This document shows positions 1 to 8,493 of a stretch of 64,000 bases of DNA, piece by piece. The position numbers were made by a program, and so were the translations under genes. The notes under the pieces are model-generated. The model was not told the origin of the DNA. It did no database searches and worked only from the letters and a program-made list of their open reading frames with translations. Source of the stretch: Helicobacter himalayensis (lineage in GTDB: Bacteria > Campylobacterota > Campylobacteria > Campylobacterales > Helicobacteraceae). Positions within the stretch are counted from its first letter, which is position 1, and each line of letters begins with the position of its first letter. The stretch covers positions 682,001 to 746,000 of the forward strand of contig NZ_CP014991.1 in NCBI RefSeq assembly GCF_001602095.1, given 5' to 3'.

Positions 1-1
1 G

Positions 2-100
2 ATTGTAGAGCTCGCACTTGAAATCAAGGGCAAGGAGCATAAAGAATCTATCCAGCGCGTGCTTTTAGAGCACGGATACAAATTTAGTGAAATGTTTTGA
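2..100 (+). CDS. C-terminal fragment, probable threonine ammonia-lyase (ACT-like end)
   Basis: The window opens inside a plus-strand gene whose last 32 residues are readable before a TGA. The peptide (IVELALEIKGKEHKESIQRV, then a short tail ending in SEMF) looks like the end of the small ACT-like regulatory domain found at the C-terminus of biosynthetic threonine ammonia-lyases: a beta strand, a helix beginning at HKES, then a GYKF strand. That enzyme converts threonine to 2-oxobutanoate for isoleucine synthesis. This is recognition from a very short stretch. Another ACT-domain protein is possible, and the catalytic part lies outside the window. Confidence 0.45.
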   Translation: MVELALEIKGKEHKESIQRVLLEHGYKFSEMF

Positions 101-327
101 ATCTAGTGAAACTTTATTGAAAATATTTATGATAAGTGATTTTCAAATTCGGCACTTGTGCGACAAGCTCGCGCAGCTTTATTGCAAGGTAGCGTTTGCG
201 GATTTCAGCTTCATCAATGTTCTTAGGCGCGTGAAAGCATTTTAAAGCCAAATTTTGATAGAATCCGCGCCTTTTTTGGAAATCCCACACATCATTTTGC
301 GATATATTTTACAAATAAGGAATACAA

Positions 328-1527
328 ATGAAAGCGCGCATTTTTGGGCTTTTTAGGAAGTTTGGCAATATGGATTCTTCAGCTAAGACAATTCTTATTT
401 TAGCGCTTAGCTCCTTTTGTATGGGCGTTACGGAGTTTATTATTTCAGGCGTGCTTTTGGAGGTGCAGGAGTATTTTCACATTGACGCGCATAAGGCTGG
501 TTATCTCACAACTGCATACGCTGTGGGCGTGGTGATTGGCGCACCGATACTCACAATCCCACTAAGCTCGTTTAATCGCAAGATTCAGCTTTTGCTCAAT
601 CTTTTTGTTTTTGCGATGGCAAATCTCGTGATTTATCTAAGTGATAATTTTACGCTTAATGTTTTTGCGCGTTTTGTGGCTGGCACACAACACGGCGTGT
701 TTTTTGTGATTGCGACGCTCACAGCTTTGCAAGTAAGTCCTAAGGGCAAAGAATCTAGTAATCTTGCGCTTATGGTTTCAGGGCTCACTATCGCGCTTGT
801 TAGCGGTGTGCCACTAGGCACTTTCATAGGCGAGGCATTTGGATTCAAGGCGATTTTTTTGCTTATTTTTATTTTCACAAGTATCGCTGGCACAAGCGCG
901 CTTATCTTTATGTCAAGCGATATTAAGGGCGCACAGACGCGCATTATTTATGTGTTTAAAGCGCTTTTAATCCCAAAACTGCTTAAGGTGTATTTGATTA
1001 CGATTTGCACCTGTGGCGGGGCGTTTGTGCTTTATACTTATTTGAGTGAGTTGCTTGTCAAAAAGGTTGGATTCTCTCAAAGCGCAATGGGCTTTATTTT
1101 GTTAGCGTATGGCGGGTTTGCGATTTTGGGGAATCTCTATGGTGGGCGACTTGCAGATTCTAAAGGAAGCATTGCTTCGCTCAAGATTATCCTTATCGCG
1201 CAGGTGCTAATTTTTGCGCTTGTGAGTGTGAGCTATCATTGGGAGTGGCTTTTAGTGGCAAATATCTGTCTTATGGGATTTATTGGGTTTGCAGGGATTT
1301 CACCACTTAAGCTCAATGCGATGAATAATGCCAAAAAATACACACCGGATTTTATGGACAGCTCGGTGAGTGTAAATGAAGCGGCTTTCAATGTGGGGAT
1401 TGCACTTGCTAATCAAATCGGCGGGCTTGTTGTCATCGCACCAACGCTTGGTATTACTTTTAATCCGATTTTTGCCGCACTTTTTGTCCTTCCTGCACTT
1501 GTTGCGTTGTTTATTGGGGAAAAGTGA
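328..1527 (+). CDS. MFS transporter, drug/sugar exporter type (DHA1/AraJ-like)
   Basis: A 399-residue inner-membrane protein with about twelve hydrophobic segments and no soluble domain, the normal size for the major facilitator superfamily. The first segment carries the MGVTEF signature typical of the AraJ/sugar-efflux branch (DHA1), which exports sugars, drugs or arabinose-type compounds by proton antiport. H. pylori has a related sugar-efflux transporter. The ATG at 328 follows a good ribosome binding site (AAGGAA, about six bases upstream), although a second Met at residue 15 could also serve. It stands alone: a promoter-like gap precedes greA downstream. The substrate cannot be read from the sequence. 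Confidence 0.85.
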   Translation: MKARIFGLFRKFGNMDSSAKTILILALSSFCMGVTEFIISGVLLEVQEYFHIDAHKAGYLTTAYAVGVVIGAPILTIPLSSFNRKIQLLLNLFVFAMANLVIYLSDNFTLNVFARFVAGTQHGVFFVIATLTALQVSPKGKESSNLALMVSGLTIALVSGVPLGTFIGEAFGFKAIFLLIFIFTSIAGTSALIFMSSDIKGAQTRIIYVFKALLIPKLLKVYLITICTCGGAFVLYTYLSELLVKKVGFSQSAMGFILLAYGGFAILGNLYGGRLADSKGSIASLKIILIAQVLIFALVSVSYHWEWLLVANICLMGFIGFAGISPLKLNAMNNAKKYTPDFMDSSVSVNEAAFNVGIALANQIGGLVVIAPTLGITFNPIFAALFVLPALVALFIGEK

Positions 1528-1563
1528 GTTTAAACTCTTAAACGCATTTTTAGTCTAATTTGT

Positions 1564-1569
1564 TATGAT
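1564..1569 (+). promoter_or_regulatory. Probable -10 box of greA operon
   Basis: TATGAT lies in the short AT-rich gap between the transporter gene and greA, 24 bases before the greA ATG, and fits the Helicobacter sigma-80 -10 consensus. It would give a leader of about 18 bases. No convincing -35 is visible, as is usual in this group. Confidence 0.45.
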
Positions 1570-1593
1570 TACGAAAAATTTTTGGAGAAAAAA

Positions 1594-2085
1594 ATGTCAA
1601 AAGAACCAATGACGGAATATGGTTATCAAAAGCTCTGCGCGGAGTTAAAGGATTTGCAAGATGTGCAACGTCCGCAAAATGTGAAAGAAATCGATATTGC
1701 ACGCTCGCACGGAGACTTGAAAGAAAACGCTGAATACCACGCCGCAAGGGAAAAGCAGGCTTTTATAGAATCGCGCATAGCTGAGCTAGGAAACATACTC
1801 GCAAATGCGCAAATAATCGACCCCAGCACACTAGAGCATAAAAAGGTGAGTTTTGGCTCGAGTGTAAAAATCCTCAATCTCGACTCCGAGCAGGAGTCTA
1901 GCTATATCATCGTAGGAAGTTTAGAATCTGACCCACAAAGAGGCTTTATCTCTATCACTTCACCTATCGCGCGCAATCTCCTTGGCAAGGAAGTAGGCGA
2001 GGAAGTAACTATCAAGCTTCCAAGCGGGGAGAGTGATTTTGAAATTCTTGAAGTGGGTTATAAACCTTTTAGTTTAGAATCTTAG
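1594..2085 (+). CDS. greA: Transcription elongation factor GreA
   Basis: GreA rescues backtracked RNA polymerase by inserting its coiled coil into the secondary channel and stimulating transcript cleavage. The 163-residue product has the N-terminal coiled coil with the acidic tip in [12 protein letters not shown] (Asp41 and Glu44, the two residues that hold the catalytic magnesium) followed by the C-terminal FKBP-like domain ending in [12 protein letters not shown]. The ATG at 1594 is chosen over an upstream in-frame TTG (1582) because GGAG at 1584-1587 sits correctly in front of it and the product then starts [10 protein letters not shown] as in the family. It is the first gene of a compact run ending at hisG; dut begins 9 bases after its stop. 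Confidence 0.97.
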   Translation: MSKEPMTEYGYQKLCAELKDLQDVQRPQNVKEIDIARSHGDLKENAEYHAAREKQAFIESRIAELGNILANAQIIDPSTLEHKKVSFGSSVKILNLDSEQESSYIIVGSLESDPQRGFISITSPIARNLLGKEVGEEVTIKLPSGESDFEILEVGYKPFSLES

Positions 2086-2094
2086 GTGTTTTAC

Positions 2095-2547
2095 GTGTTT
2101 ATAAAGATCAAAAAACTTCACAAAAATGCTATAATCCCGCAGTATCAAACCGCGCAATCTGCGGGTTTTGACTTGCATGCGTTGGAATCTAGTGTGCTGA
2201 AAGCAGGAAATCACGCGCTTGTGGCGACGGGGCTTGCTTTTGAGATAGAGGATGGCTATGAAGTGCAAGTGCGTCCGCGCAGTGGCTTAGCACTCAAAAA
2301 TGGCATAAGCGTGTTAAACACGCCCGGCACAATTGATAGCGACTATCGCGGGGAGATTAAAATCATTTTGATGAATTTTTCAAACGAGGATTTTATTATC
2401 AATGCAGGCGATAGAATCGCGCAAGCTGTGGTGTCAAAAGTCTATCAAGCGGAATTTGAGATTGTGGAGTTTCTAAGTGATACAAGGCGTGGGAGCGGGG
2501 GCTTTGGCTCAAGTGGCGTGACAAAAGAGGGAAACTATCAACAATAA
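2095..2547 (+). CDS. dut: Deoxyuridine 5'-triphosphate nucleotidohydrolase (dUTPase)
   Basis: Trimeric dUTPase hydrolysing dUTP to dUMP and pyrophosphate, keeping uracil out of DNA and feeding thymidylate synthesis. The five family motifs are present in order: AGFDLHA near residue 23, the RPRSGLA loop, the [11 protein letters not shown] stretch with the catalytic Asp, GDRIAQ, and the C-terminal glycine-rich arm [10 protein letters not shown] that closes over the nucleotide. The GTG at 2095 is preferred (150 residues, starting MFIKIKKLH) because AGGTG lies about seven bases upstream and the N-terminus then aligns with other Helicobacter Dut proteins. An in-frame GTG at 2086, directly after the greA stop, is less likely. 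Confidence 0.95.
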   Translation: MFIKIKKLHKNAIIPQYQTAQSAGFDLHALESSVLKAGNHALVATGLAFEIEDGYEVQVRPRSGLALKNGISVLNTPGTIDSDYRGEIKIILMNFSNEDFIINAGDRIAQAVVSKVYQAEFEIVEFLSDTRRGSGGFGSSGVTKEGNYQQ

Positions 2548-2571
2548 ATCTTACAAACTAAGGAAATTGCA

Positions 2572-3237
2572 ATGAGCGTAAAATCGGATTTATCGCAGTT
2601 TAAAAATGCACTTGATACGGACGGGCAGATTTTAGAATCTGCTTTTAGATTTGAAATTTTTGCGCGCCGTCATCGTAAAAAACTCATCGCTCTTGGCGTG
2701 ATTGTCGCGCTTGGTATCGTGTGTGGGGTGGCGTATAGTTTTGTTTCAGAATCTAAAATACAGAAAGCAAATATCGCGTATGAGGCACTTTTGGCGTTAC
2801 CAAATGAACTGGATGCGCGCACGAGTGCGAAGGAATTGCTAGAGACTTTGAAGCAAAATAATAAGGCGTTATATGAATTTTACCTTTTCACACATATCAA
2901 AAATGATGACGCGGTGCTAAAGGAGTTAGCGGATTCTAAGAATGAATTTATCGCTACAATGTCGCGGTATTACTTGGGGCAAATGGAGCTTGCAAATGCG
3001 CTGGAGAGTAAAGATTCTAATCCACGCACGGAGGAGTCTGCGAATAAAGATTTAAGCGCGATTTTTGCTTCGTTAGAATCTCTGAAAAATAAGGATTTAA
3101 AAGAATGGCTTTTATTACAAGAAGCAGCGCTACTTTTAGAGCAGGGGCGCGTGCAGGAGGCAAAGAGTAAAACAGCGTTTATCGATATGCAATCTAGCCT
3201 TAGCGTGCTTGCAAATCTTATCAAGCATTACAAGTAA
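2572..3237 (+). CDS. YfgM-like single-pass membrane protein with helical repeats
   Basis: A 221-residue protein with a basic cytoplasmic stretch (RRHRKK near residue 36), one transmembrane helix at about residues 39-58, and a long alpha-helical, alanine- and leucine-rich periplasmic part that looks TPR-like. The topology and its position directly before a beta-propeller lipoprotein match the YfgM-YfgL (BamB) pair of other proteobacteria, where YfgM helps periplasmic chaperones and the Sec translocon. In H. pylori a gene of similar size lies at the same place (HP0864 as I recall). The family assignment is inference from topology and context; sequence identity to YfgM would be weak. Confidence 0.6.
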   Translation: MSVKSDLSQFKNALDTDGQILESAFRFEIFARRHRKKLIALGVIVALGIVCGVAYSFVSESKIQKANIAYEALLALPNELDARTSAKELLETLKQNNKALYEFYLFTHIKNDDAVLKELADSKNEFIATMSRYYLGQMELANALESKDSNPRTEESANKDLSAIFASLESLKNKDLKEWLLLQEAALLLEQGRVQEAKSKTAFIDMQSSLSVLANLIKHYK

Positions 3238-3246
3238 GGGCGCGCG

Positions 3247-4260
3247 ATGAGAAAAAGGGCTGTTTATTGCGGAATCTGCGCGCTGTGCGTGCTTGTGTTT
3301 TTGAGTGCGTGTTCGCAAAAGAAATATTTTGAGCCAAAAGATGTGAGTTTGAGCGCGCAGTTTGAGGGCAAGCTTCCCGATTCAATTCAAAGTGTATCGC
3401 GCTATGGTGCGATTTTAGAAAACCTAGAACTTTTGGAATCTCATGGCGAGATTAATCTTAAATTACAAAAAAATCAACGCTTTTTAGCACGCGATGGCGG
3501 GCTGTATCTTTTGCAAAATGAGTGTAAAAATCTCGCGTTGTTGGAGAGTGAAAGCAAGAATCTAAGCGAGATTAGTTTTGAAAGTTGCGTGGTGAGCGCG
3601 AGTATGAGTGTTTCACAGAATCTGTTGGCGTTTGTGAGCTCGGAAAATACGTTGTTTTTGTATGATTTAAGAGAAAAAAAAGAAATTTTTAATCAAAAGC
3701 TAAGTCCGGCTATTGCGATAAATTCCCTCGCAAGTGCGCCTATTATCACGCAAACGCAGGTAATTTTCCCAAGCCTTGATGGGAAGATTCTTATCTTTGA
3801 TTTGCGCTCAAAAATCATTACGCGTGATATTCTTATTCAAAGCGATAAATTTTTTAACAATATTATTTATTTGTATGCGAAAAATGATCTCATTATCGCC
3901 GCGACTCAAAGGCGCATAAGTATGATTTTAAGCAACGCAAGGAGCTTCAACTACGATGGGGATTTCATCGATATGCTTGTGAGTGAGAACAAAATTTATG
4001 TACTGACAAATGACGGCAAGATTTTAGAGCTTGATAACACACTCAAACTTTTGCGCGAATTAAAGCTTGATTACGCGCATTTTAGGGGCATTGTGATAAA
4101 GGATAAAAAGCTTTATACTTTAGAATCTGCAAAATATCTCATCGAGCTTGATTTGCAAAGTTTCTTGCCTGTGATTTATAAGGTCAAATTGCCGAGCAAA
4201 AAAAATCTTTTCTACACGCAAGATAGTCTTTATTATGACGGACGCTTTAAGAGGTTTTGA
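3247..4260 (+). CDS. BamB-like beta-propeller outer-membrane lipoprotein
   Basis: 337 residues with a lipoprotein signal: a hydrophobic run then LSAC with Cys22, and Ser at +2, which sends lipoproteins to the outer membrane. The rest consists of repeated short strand pairs of the form 'LFLYDLREKKEIF', 'ILIFDLRSK', 'ILELDNTLKLLREL', i.e. PQQ/WD-like propeller blades. This is the architecture of BamB, the lipoprotein that assists BamA in outer-membrane protein insertion, and the upstream gene resembles its usual partner YfgM. It overlaps coaX (TGATG). I rate the propeller and lipoprotein nature as clear; the BamB role is inference. Confidence 0.65.
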   Translation: MRKRAVYCGICALCVLVFLSACSQKKYFEPKDVSLSAQFEGKLPDSIQSVSRYGAILENLELLESHGEINLKLQKNQRFLARDGGLYLLQNECKNLALLESESKNLSEISFESCVVSASMSVSQNLLAFVSSENTLFLYDLREKKEIFNQKLSPAIAINSLASAPIITQTQVIFPSLDGKILIFDLRSKIITRDILIQSDKFFNNIIYLYAKNDLIIAATQRRISMILSNARSFNYDGDFIDMLVSENKIYVLTNDGKILELDNTLKLLRELKLDYAHFRGIVIKDKKLYTLESAKYLIELDLQSFLPVIYKVKLPSKKNLFYTQDSLYYDGRFKRF

Positions 4261-4901
4261 TGGTTTTTTGCGACATTGGTAATAGCTGCTTACATTTTTT
4301 TTACAAAGGGAGAATCTGGCGAGAATCCCCGCAAAAAATCGCTCCAAAGCGTCAAGATGTGCCAATATTTTATATTAGTGTCAATCCAAAATCCGAGCAA
4401 AAACTTCTAAGCTCTCACAAAAAATGTATTAATTTAGCACCGTATTTTGCGCTCAATACCGCTTATCGTGGTATAGGTATTGATAGAGTGGCGGCGTGCG
4501 TGGGTATAGAAAATGGGCTTATAGTCGATGCAGGAAGCGCGATAACTATTGATATAATGCAAGCAGGTGTGCATTTGGGCGGATTCATACTGCCCGGGCT
4601 CCGCGCGTATAGGAATCTTTATAAAAGTATTTCATCGGCACTTGCACAGGATTTCGACTTAGCTATTGATTTGGACGCATTGCCTCAAAGCACGCGTACG
4701 GCTATCAGCTTTGGGAGTATTAAAAGTATCGTATTGATGATAAAAGACAGTGCGAAAGAGAAAAAAATCATTTTCACCGGTGGCGATGGGAAGTTTTTTA
4801 GTCGTTTTTTTGAAGATAGTATGTTTGATGATACGATTATTTTTAAAGGAATGCAAAAGGCGTATGAAAATTATTTGGCACAAAAAGGAGAGGGCGTATG
4901 A
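4260..4901 (+). CDS. coaX: Type III pantothenate kinase
   Basis: Catalyses the ATP-dependent phosphorylation of pantothenate, first step of coenzyme A synthesis. The type III enzyme (ASKHA fold, needs a monovalent cation, insensitive to CoA) is the one found in Helicobacter. Visible motifs are the phosphate loop CDIGNSCLHF at residues 4-13, the second phosphate motif around DAGSAITID and the glycine-rich GGFILPGLRA. The start is the ATG at 4260 that shares bases with the stop of the previous gene; the in-frame TTG just before it is not needed. 213 residues, close to the H. pylori enzyme. Its stop overlaps the hisG start by four bases, so translation is probably coupled. Confidence 0.93.
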   Translation: MVFCDIGNSCLHFFYKGRIWRESPQKIAPKRQDVPIFYISVNPKSEQKLLSSHKKCINLAPYFALNTAYRGIGIDRVAACVGIENGLIVDAGSAITIDIMQAGVHLGGFILPGLRAYRNLYKSISSALAQDFDLAIDLDALPQSTRTAISFGSIKSIVLMIKDSAKEKKIIFTGGDGKFFSRFFEDSMFDDTIIFKGMQKAYENYLAQKGEGV

Positions 4902-5506
4902 TAACGATTGCATTGCCAAAGGGGCGCATTGCAAAGGAAAGCTTGGAGCTTTTTTCTAGGATTTTTGGTGGAGATTTTGTTTTTGAAGATAGGAAGTTGG
5001 TGTTACAAAAAGAGAACTTTACTTTTTTGCTTGTGCGTAGTCAAGATGTGCTTACTTATGTGCATTATAGGGCGGCAGATATTGGTGTCGTGGGCTTAGA
5101 TGTGATTGAAGAATCTCAACACAATGTATTAAAACTGCTTGATTTGCAAATTGGCAAGTGTAAGGTTGTCATCGGCTCTGAAGTGGGCAAAAGTATCGAT
5201 TATCAAAAACCACAGATTAAAATTGCTACAAAAATGCCCCACATCACGCATAAATATTTTTCTAAAAAGGCAATTCCTATTGAAATTATAAAACTCTATG
5301 GGAGTATTGAGCTAGCGCCTCTTGTGGGGTTGAGTGATGGGATTGTGGATATTGTGGAGACTGGAAACACGATGAGGCAAAATAATCTCAAAATTGATGA
5401 AGTGATTATGGAATCTTCAGCATATCTTATCGCAAATCAAAATAGCTTTTATCAAAAGCAAGAGGAGATTCTCTCTTTGAGCGGGCGTTTGGGTGCGCTT
5501 GTATGA
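4898..5506 (+). CDS. hisG: ATP phosphoribosyltransferase, short (HisZ-dependent) form
   Basis: First enzyme of histidine synthesis: joins ATP and PRPP to phosphoribosyl-ATP. The 202-residue length and the absence of the C-terminal ACT-like regulatory domain define the short form, which in other bacteria works as a hetero-octamer with the HisRS-like subunit HisZ. Seen in the sequence: the N-terminal PKGRI, and the PRPP-binding stretch DGIVDIVETGNTMRQNN near residue 145. It overlaps coaX upstream (ATGA) and the next small gene downstream (ATGA), so it is translated as part of a coupled run. No hisZ lies in this window. hisD is 15 kb away, so the pathway genes are scattered. Confidence 0.95.
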   Translation: MITIALPKGRIAKESLELFSRIFGGDFVFEDRKLVLQKENFTFLLVRSQDVLTYVHYRAADIGVVGLDVIEESQHNVLKLLDLQIGKCKVVIGSEVGKSIDYQKPQIKIATKMPHITHKYFSKKAIPIEIIKLYGSIELAPLVGLSDGIVDIVETGNTMRQNNLKIDEVIMESSAYLIANQNSFYQKQEEILSLSGRLGALV

Positions 5507-5841
5507 GGGTTTTTCAACTTTGTCTTTGTACGCTACTAGCGCACAGCGTGGCGTTTTGTGAGTGGATAATGTTTAGCGATTCAAAGGATACTTATATTTA
5601 TAATAACCAAAGCGGGGAGATTTTTATCCGTCACAAAATGGGTGGGGAAAATTATGAGGATTTGTTTGTGCGTATGCCACGAGGCGCGTATCCAAACGAA
5701 GTAAGGAAAGATTCTAAAACATTGAGTGTGCAATCGCCAAAAAATCCGCAAGTTGATAAAGATGATAAAGACCTAGAACAGCGCAAGCTTGATGCGTTGA
5801 AAAAATCCCAAGAAGCATTAAATAATGCGTTTGAGTTTTAA
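5503..5841 (+). CDS. Small secreted protein of unknown function
   Basis: 112 residues beginning with a signal peptide (MRVFQLCLCTLLAHSVAFC, likely cleaved near residue 19). The mature part has a short strand-rich segment (WIMFSDSKDTYIYNNQSGEI) and then a charged, lysine-rich helical tail. I do not recognise a family. Its start codon overlaps the hisG stop (ATGA) and its end overlaps the autotransporter gene by 17 bases, which suggests coupled expression with both. A periplasmic helper for the autotransporter is possible but nothing in the sequence proves it. Confidence 0.7.
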   Translation: MRVFQLCLCTLLAHSVAFCEWIMFSDSKDTYIYNNQSGEIFIRHKMGGENYEDLFVRMPRGAYPNEVRKDSKTLSVQSPKNPQVDKDDKDLEQRKLDALKKSQEALNNAFEF

Positions 5842-7567
5842 ACTTTTTGTGCTATTGCAAATGGGCTTGATATGCGTTTGTGGCATAGATAAGGTGATTT
5901 TAGAAGGGCAGAGCGAGAGCTTTAGCGGGGATTATAGTAATGATAGTGCTTCAAGTTTGACTTTGGGTGAGCGCGCGAGCTTTGCTATAAGTGGTGCGTT
6001 TAGTAATCAAGGGAATCTAAGATTAGATTCTGGTGCGCACATTGTTGTTGATGGCGCATTCACGCATACTGGGAATCTTAGCTTTTCACTCACGCAAAAC
6101 AACAGCTTTGGCTCTATAAGTGCGCAGAGTGTGAGTTTTAGTACAAATGCTAAAATCACACTTGTCCCAAATGCTGTGCTTTTTGGCGTGAGCCCTTATG
6201 TGTTGATAACTTCCACCGAGCCTGTGGCACAAGCACCCCAAAATCTCATAAAATTTGAATCTACTTCGCCTTACGCGCAGTATATTACTCTAGTACAGGT
6301 GCAGGAGGCAAACTCTTTGGGCGCGAGCTTTGCGCTTAATACTCAAGCAAAGACTCAAAGCACGCAGGTAATTTTAAATACACTCAATAAGCAAGAAATC
6401 GTGCAAAGTCTGCAAACTTACGAGCCAAATGCGCTTAGGTTGTTTGACTTTTTGAAAGATACTAATGAAATTTATGGTGTGGGTATGCTAAGCGCATTGC
6501 TTGCAGACAACGCACTTGAAAATGGCAAAATCATTATGGATTCTCTCAAAACAAGTGCGCGGGATTTGCGCACCCTTAGTCAGTATGACGTGCTTATGTT
6601 GCATTGGAATGTGCCGGATATGGGTATGCAGCTACGCTCAAGAATGGGGGAAAATCAAAAGAGCGCGAGCTTTGCCTCGCTTGTGATGGGAAGCGCGAGC
6701 TTTGGTAAGAGAGAGCAGAGTCTCTTTGGATTTAATGCCGGAGTTGATAGGAAATTTTTAGATTCTCTTTTGCTTGGGGCGTTTGTGGGCTATGTCAGCG
6801 GGGGTGATGATTATAGAATCCTTAATCGCACGAGCAGTCAAAACTTCTCTGTTGGCGCGTATGGGAGGCTTTATAGCGCGCATAATGAGCTGGATTTTTT
6901 GTTGTATGGGGGTGCTGGGCTCAATCAATCCTTGCGAAATTTTGTGCTTTTTAATCGCGCAGATTCTCAAAGTAGCACTTCTGCGCCTTTCATCGCGGGC
7001 GCGAAACTGCGCTATGGCTATGTATTTGATTTTGCTCTTCCGCGCGTGAAACATATTCTTAAGCCCTTGCTTGGAATCCACGCGTATTATTATGAGCGCG
7101 ATTCTTTTGATGAAAATGGAAATCTGCCTTTTTATGTGGGTGCTGAGTGTCTCTTTTTTCAAACGCTAGAAGCTGGCTTTGAATACAAAATTTCACTTCT
7201 CAAAAATACGCAAGAATTGACGCGAAATTTGACGCAGGATAGAAATGATGCGCCTTTAGAATCTACCAAAATGCAAACTCCGCAAAGCTTTTTGTTTTTT
7301 GCTTCAAGTATTGAATGGCTTTTAGATTCTAAGCAAAATACTTTCAGCGTGCAACTCGCAGGCTCAAATATTACGTTAAATGTTGAGAATCTAGCTCCAC
7401 CAAAAGGTTTTGTAAATGTTCTTATAGGTGGGGAGTTAGCCTACAAAAAGCGCTTAAGCTTCCGCGTAAATGCTCGCTACAAAACCGCGCTATATTCCCA
7501 AGAATCCTTGCTTGCAAATATGCTCAATTTTGAAGCAAGCGTAAAATTTGGCTTTAGTTCTTACTAA
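5825..7567 (+). CDS. Short autotransporter (type V secretion) with C-terminal beta-barrel
   Basis: 580 residues: a signal peptide (about 1-20), a small passenger of beta-solenoid character rich in Ser, Gly and Asn (about 25-200; for example LRLDSGAHIVVDGAFTHTGN), a helical linker (about 205-285), and a C-terminal domain of alternating amphipathic strands and turns (about 290-580) ending FGFSSY. The barrel resembles those of Helicobacter VacA-like autotransporters, in which the barrel exports its own passenger across the outer membrane. The passenger is much shorter than in VacA and shows no protease motif, so its role (adhesin, toxin-like or structural) is open. The gene overlaps the preceding small secreted-protein gene. 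Confidence 0.82.
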   Translation: MRLSFKLFVLLQMGLICVCGIDKVILEGQSESFSGDYSNDSASSLTLGERASFAISGAFSNQGNLRLDSGAHIVVDGAFTHTGNLSFSLTQNNSFGSISAQSVSFSTNAKITLVPNAVLFGVSPYVLITSTEPVAQAPQNLIKFESTSPYAQYITLVQVQEANSLGASFALNTQAKTQSTQVILNTLNKQEIVQSLQTYEPNALRLFDFLKDTNEIYGVGMLSALLADNALENGKIIMDSLKTSARDLRTLSQYDVLMLHWNVPDMGMQLRSRMGENQKSASFASLVMGSASFGKREQSLFGFNAGVDRKFLDSLLLGAFVGYVSGGDDYRILNRTSSQNFSVGAYGRLYSAHNELDFLLYGGAGLNQSLRNFVLFNRADSQSSTSAPFIAGAKLRYGYVFDFALPRVKHILKPLLGIHAYYYERDSFDENGNLPFYVGAECLFFQTLEAGFEYKISLLKNTQELTRNLTQDRNDAPLESTKMQTPQSFLFFASSIEWLLDSKQNTFSVQLAGSNITLNVENLAPPKGFVNVLIGGELAYKKRLSFRVNARYKTALYSQESLLANMLNFEASVKFGFSSY

Positions 7568-7651
7568 TGGAATTTTTGGGCTTAGATTTCACCTTTTGAA
7601 TATTTTTCGCTACACTTGCAGATCTTTAATTTAAATTTAAAAGGAAAATAA

Positions 7652-8395
7652 ATGACTTTTAGCGGTAAAAATGTCCTTGTTACAGGAGCAGGTAAGAGCA
7701 TAGGTGCTGAAATCGCGCGTGTGCTGGCTAAACTTGGATTGAAAGTGTGGATCAATTATAGAAGTAAGCCAGAGCTTGCTGATGCCTTGCAAAAAGAAAT
7801 TGAGCAAAATGGGGGGCAAGCAGCAGTTATCGCCTTTGACGCGACAGATGAAGAGGCATTTGTGGGTGCGATTAAGGCGATTGTGGAGAGTGATGGGGGA
7901 TTAAGCTATCTTGTGAATAACGCTGGAATCACAAACGATAAGCTTGCTATTAGAATGAGCACGGAGGATTTTATGAGCGTGGTTGATGCGAATTTGAAGT
8001 CTGCCTTTATCGGCTCTAGAGAATCTCTTAAAGTTATGAGCAAGCAGCGCTTTGGCTCTGTGGTGAATATCGCTTCAATCATCGGTGAGCGCGGAAATGC
8101 AGGGCAGAGTAACTATGCAGCGAGCAAAGGCGGAATGATAGCGATGACAAAAAGTTTTGCCTATGAGGGTGCGCCACGCAATGTGCGCTTTAATTGCATT
8201 ACACCGGGCTTTATACGCACTGATATGACAGAATCGCTCAAGGATGAGGTTAAAGAAAATTATGTCAAAAACATTCCACTTGCGCGCTTTGGCGAGACAA
8301 GGGAAGTGGCAAGTGTCGTGGCATTCCTTTTAAGTGATGAATCAAGCTACATCACGGGCGAAATAATCAAGGTCAATGGTGGGCTTTATATGTAG
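7652..8395 (+). CDS. fabG: 3-oxoacyl-ACP reductase
   Basis: NADPH-dependent reduction of 3-oxoacyl-ACP in the fatty-acid elongation cycle. 247 residues of the short-chain dehydrogenase fold: nucleotide loop TGAGKSIGAEIA near residue 10, NNAG near 89, and the catalytic Ser-Tyr-Lys seen in SIIGERGNAGQSNYAASKGG. The C-terminus (ITGEIIKVNGGLYM) is typical of FabG. A good ribosome binding site (AAAGGAAAA) precedes the ATG. It is followed by acpP, fabF and accA, giving a fatty-acid module. I see no rpsU between fabG and acpP, where I recall one in H. pylori. Confidence 0.96.
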   Translation: MTFSGKNVLVTGAGKSIGAEIARVLAKLGLKVWINYRSKPELADALQKEIEQNGGQAAVIAFDATDEEAFVGAIKAIVESDGGLSYLVNNAGITNDKLAIRMSTEDFMSVVDANLKSAFIGSRESLKVMSKQRFGSVVNIASIIGERGNAGQSNYAASKGGMIAMTKSFAYEGAPRNVRFNCITPGFIRTDMTESLKDEVKENYVKNIPLARFGETREVASVVAFLLSDESSYITGEIIKVNGGLYM

Positions 8396-8446
8396 GCTTT
8401 TTGCAAGTTTTATGCAAACTTTAAGCTTATTTTTGTTTTTCTTTAT

Positions 8447-8452
8447 TATAAT
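8447..8452 (+). promoter_or_regulatory. Probable -10 box of acpP
   Basis: A perfect TATAAT 42 bases before the acpP ATG, with TTTAAGCTTA about 25 bases further upstream resembling the periodic AT signal that replaces a strict -35 in Helicobacter. It implies that acpP can be transcribed separately from fabG, as expected for an abundant protein. Confidence 0.6.
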
Positions 8453-8493
8453 TACGCCTTGTCAAAAATAAACCTAAACAAAAAGGAGAGATT

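Noticed and set aside
2124-2134. TGCTATAAT resembling an extended -10 promoter
   Set aside because: It lies inside dut and encodes the conserved NAIIP; nothing starts shortly downstream that needs it.
2404-2420. GCAGGCGATAGAATC, similar to the right half of the dispersed repeat
   Set aside because: It encodes the conserved dUTPase motif NAGDRIAQA and lacks the flanking parts of the repeat.
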